Positions 43,694-45,925 of a stretch of 45,925 nucleotides of DNA are shown piece by piece. The stretch lies in NCBI GenBank assembly GCA_018304985.1, contig JAGVWP010000029.1, forward strand, positions 1 through 45,925, in the 5' to 3' direction. Below the pieces are notes generated by a model. It was not told where the DNA came from. It was given only the letters and a program-made list of their open reading frames with translations, and ran no database searches. Both the position numbers and the translations under genes were made by a program. Positions within the stretch are counted from its first letter, which is position 1, and each line of letters begins with the position of its first letter. This DNA comes from Candidatus Pacearchaeota archaeon. Lineage in GTDB: Archaea; Nanobdellota; Nanobdellia; Pacearchaeales; GW2011-AR1.

Positions 43694-44503
43694 TTACTCC
43701 CACTCTTCTCTTTCTTTTTTCAATAAAATTCTTGCTATAACCAGCATAATCAGAACAATAATTGCAATCTCATAATACGGAAATCTAATTGTGATGTTTG
43801 GTCTGCCATTAACCAAGAAATAAGCCTCTCCATTTTCTTCCCCGCCAATTTTCTCGCCATTTATTTTATTATCCACTTTTGTCTTGACTATATAAGCTTC
43901 GCTTTCGCTGAATTTAGCCTTTGAAGATATTTTTACCAGCTTGCGCACTTGAAGGTCGTCGTAGAGATTTGTTCTAAGCTCTCCTGAAGAATCGGCGTAG
44001 AAATGTATCAGAGATTTTTCAGATTTATTTGTAAATTCCAAGAGAGCCTGATAGTTGGTCCATTTATTGGTTGTTTCTAATCTTTTCTCCGGTATGCACT
44101 TGTTATCTTCTGTAGTCCAGCCGCATACTCTTGGATTGTCTCCTAGATAGTAAAATGATAATAAGTATTTTTGAGAATTATCCAATTCTTTAATAGGCTT
44201 GCTTATACAAGCGCATTGATTTTCCGAAGTCAGGTTTAATGAATATTGCCCAATAAATGCATTAACAGACTGGGAGGCAAATACCCTTGATTTGTCCGGA
44301 TATTTATTGCAGCAATCTCCAGCTGTCTGGTTAAAGTTTTCAAAACTGCCATCATCGATTAAATTGTTTTTGTCTAAAACATATGCTTCTGAAGGCGCAA
44401 CTTTATATTTTATTATAGTTGATCCTGCTAAAATTAAGAGGGTTATTGCCAGCAAGATTACCAGCAAATATTTCAAAAACGGTCTTTTTTTATTAGGTTT
44501 CAT
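43694..44503 (-). CDS. bitopic extracytoplasmic protein, jelly-roll/CBM-like
   Basis: N- and C-terminal TM; LIDDGSFENFN..YSLNLTSENQCACISKPIKELDNSQKYLLSFYYLG. Confidence 0.6.
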   Translation of the reverse strand: MKPNKKRPFLKYLLVILLAITLLILAGSTIIKYKVAPSEAYVLDKNNLIDDGSFENFNQTAGDCCNKYPDKSRVFASQSVNAFIGQYSLNLTSENQCACISKPIKELDNSQKYLLSFYYLGDNPRVCGWTTEDNKCIPEKRLETTNKWTNYQALLEFTNKSEKSLIHFYADSSGELRTNLYDDLQVRKLVKISSKAKFSESEAYIVKTKVDNKINGEKIGGEENGEAYFLVNGRPNITIRFPYYEIAIIVLIMLVIARILLKKEREEWE

Positions 44504-44645
44504 AATAATCTTGATGAGGCTTAGTTTTTAAGGCTTTTGCAATGTTAAAAATGTTCTTTTTTGATTTCACTAAAAAGATAAATAGAAAGATTTAAATAGA
44601 CTATTAACTAATGTATTAATAACTATTAACTAAAATATTAACAAT

Positions 44646-45242
44646 ATGGCATTTAAAAAATCATATGAGATACTGAAAGTCTTATTAAAGGATATTAGCA
44701 AAAAGCATACGGTAACATCCCTTTCAAAAGAAAGAGGAATAAGTAGAGTAGGGTCATGGAAACTATTGAAAGAACTGGAAAAAGAAAATTTGATTATACT
44801 AACTCCGATAGGCCCTGAAAAAACTAGTGTTCAGGAAGCAAGCCTTAATTGGGATAATCCAATATTAGAAAAAGCTTTGGCTCTTCTGCTTACAGAAGAT
44901 GCTTTAAAGCAAAACAAATGGAGATATAATTTTAAAGAGCTTGAAAACCATGCTAATTTTTTAATATTATTTGGAAGCATGCTTCATTCTCCAAAGGAAG
45001 CTAATGATATAGATATTTTAAGTTTGGTTTCAAATGAAAAAAATTTTGTAAAGATAGGCAAGAGAATATCAGATATACAAATAGCGCAGGATAAGAAAAT
45101 ACATGCCATAAACCTTACGGAAAAAGAATTAAAGCGCGAATTAAAAAATAAAAATAAATCATATATAGAAGCTTTAAAAAAAGGGATAATTTTATTTGGA
45201 CAGGAAAACTTCATAAGATTTATTAGGAAGATTTCAAAATGA
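44646..45242 (+). CDS. wHTH + MNT-type minimal nucleotidyltransferase
   Basis: N-terminal HTH; LILFGSMLHSPKEANDIDILSLV (GSx..DxD). Confidence 0.75.
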   Translation: MAFKKSYEILKVLLKDISKKHTVTSLSKERGISRVGSWKLLKELEKENLIILTPIGPEKTSVQEASLNWDNPILEKALALLLTEDALKQNKWRYNFKELENHANFLILFGSMLHSPKEANDIDILSLVSNEKNFVKIGKRISDIQIAQDKKIHAINLTEKELKRELKNKNKSYIEALKKGIILFGQENFIRFIRKISK

Positions 45243-45778
45243 ATGTAAAAATTAAAGAGTGTTTTGAATCTGCCAGAAAAGATGAGAGCAAAGGAAAGAA
45301 GCATAAAGGATTGCTTATTGCTGAACCATCACTGAAAAAAGCAGAAGAATATTTAGACAAAGCAAGAGATAGCTTGAGATTCTGCGAAATATATAAAAAT
45401 GCCGGCTCGGATTATAAAATTCCAGAAGAATGGTATTATTCTTTATATTATTGCGCTTTGGCGATTCTATGCAAATTTGGAGTAGAAACAAGAAGCCAAA
45501 GATGCACGGCATTATTTATACAATATGTTAAAGAAAAAGGATTAATTGATTATGATGATGAATTTATCAATAAAATTATAGTCTATAAAGAAAAAGAAAA
45601 TAAAAGCGCGGTTGATGAAAGAGAGGAAGCAAGATATGGCTCCAGCATAAAGATTAAGGAAGTTGAAAATCAATATGATGAAATGATGGCATTATGCAAA
45701 AGAGCTATCTCTCAAGCGCAAGACATTGTCCTCTCGGATAAAAAATATGAAGTTCCGAAAGAATTGTTTTTTAGCTAA
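45239..45778 (+). CDS. HEPN-domain protein
   Basis: SLKKAEEYLDKARDSLRFCEIYKNAG..WYYSLYYCALAILCKFGVETRSQRCTALF..VDEREEARYGSSI; ATGA overlap with MNT gene. Confidence 0.75.
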   Translation: MNVKIKECFESARKDESKGKKHKGLLIAEPSLKKAEEYLDKARDSLRFCEIYKNAGSDYKIPEEWYYSLYYCALAILCKFGVETRSQRCTALFIQYVKEKGLIDYDDEFINKIIVYKEKENKSAVDEREEARYGSSIKIKEVENQYDEMMALCKRAISQAQDIVLSDKKYEVPKELFFS

Positions 45779-45779
45779 T

Positions 45780-45829
45780 ATGTTATACCTTTCCCTTATT
45801 TATTATATGAAAGCTGCTGATTTTTTATA
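45780..45829 (+). repeat. dispersed repeat family A
   Basis: atgttatacctttcccttatttattatatgaaagctgctgattttttata. Confidence 0.6.
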
Positions 45830-45925
45830 TAGAGGGTTTTGAAAAACCTCCGATGAATCTATATACTGCAGTATATAAATGATTAAATTCTCGACGATAT
45901 TATTTATATTGCCGACGGCAAAAAG

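Noticed and set aside
1-45925. CRISPR array or cas genes
   Set aside because: No regularly spaced identical repeats of 24-37 nt with unique spacers; no Cas motifs recognised
1-45925. Transposase, integrase or provirus
   Set aside because: No DDE, IS200/IS605-type, tyrosine recombinase or virion protein motif recognised among the ORFs, despite the dispersed repeats

Overview
AT-rich archaeal chromosomal segment. Zinc-ribbon and SET proteins, TrmB, Dph5, archaeal-type IleRS and ArgRS, TATA boxes, and an intron-containing tRNA-Leu all fit a DPANN-like archaeon (lineage is inferred). The 0-23 kb part mixes housekeeping genes (ogg-like glycosylase, dph5, ileS, argS, tRNA-Leu) with toxin-antitoxin (TA) modules and small zinc-ribbon or membrane proteins. 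The 23-44 kb part is dominated by secreted or membrane-anchored surface proteins: an acidic exported protein, a PGF-pre-PGF protein, a C-type-lectin/beta-helix fusion, a lamin-tail-domain protein, and three paralogues sharing an A-B-A' Cys-containing module. The right edge carries AbiE-like and MNT/HEPN modules. Points most worth a second look: (1) a STAS / HATPase / STAS-like (DUF4325) switch module in an archaeon; (2) the surface-protein paralogue family; (3) a tail-to-tail RelE-type TA pair sharing a TTAA stop overlap, wedged between a truncated dph5 5' fragment and the intact dph5; (4) at least two dispersed intergenic repeat families; (5) several candidate structured RNAs. No CRISPR array, rRNA or transposase was found. 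All family assignments come from reading motifs, not from database searches.
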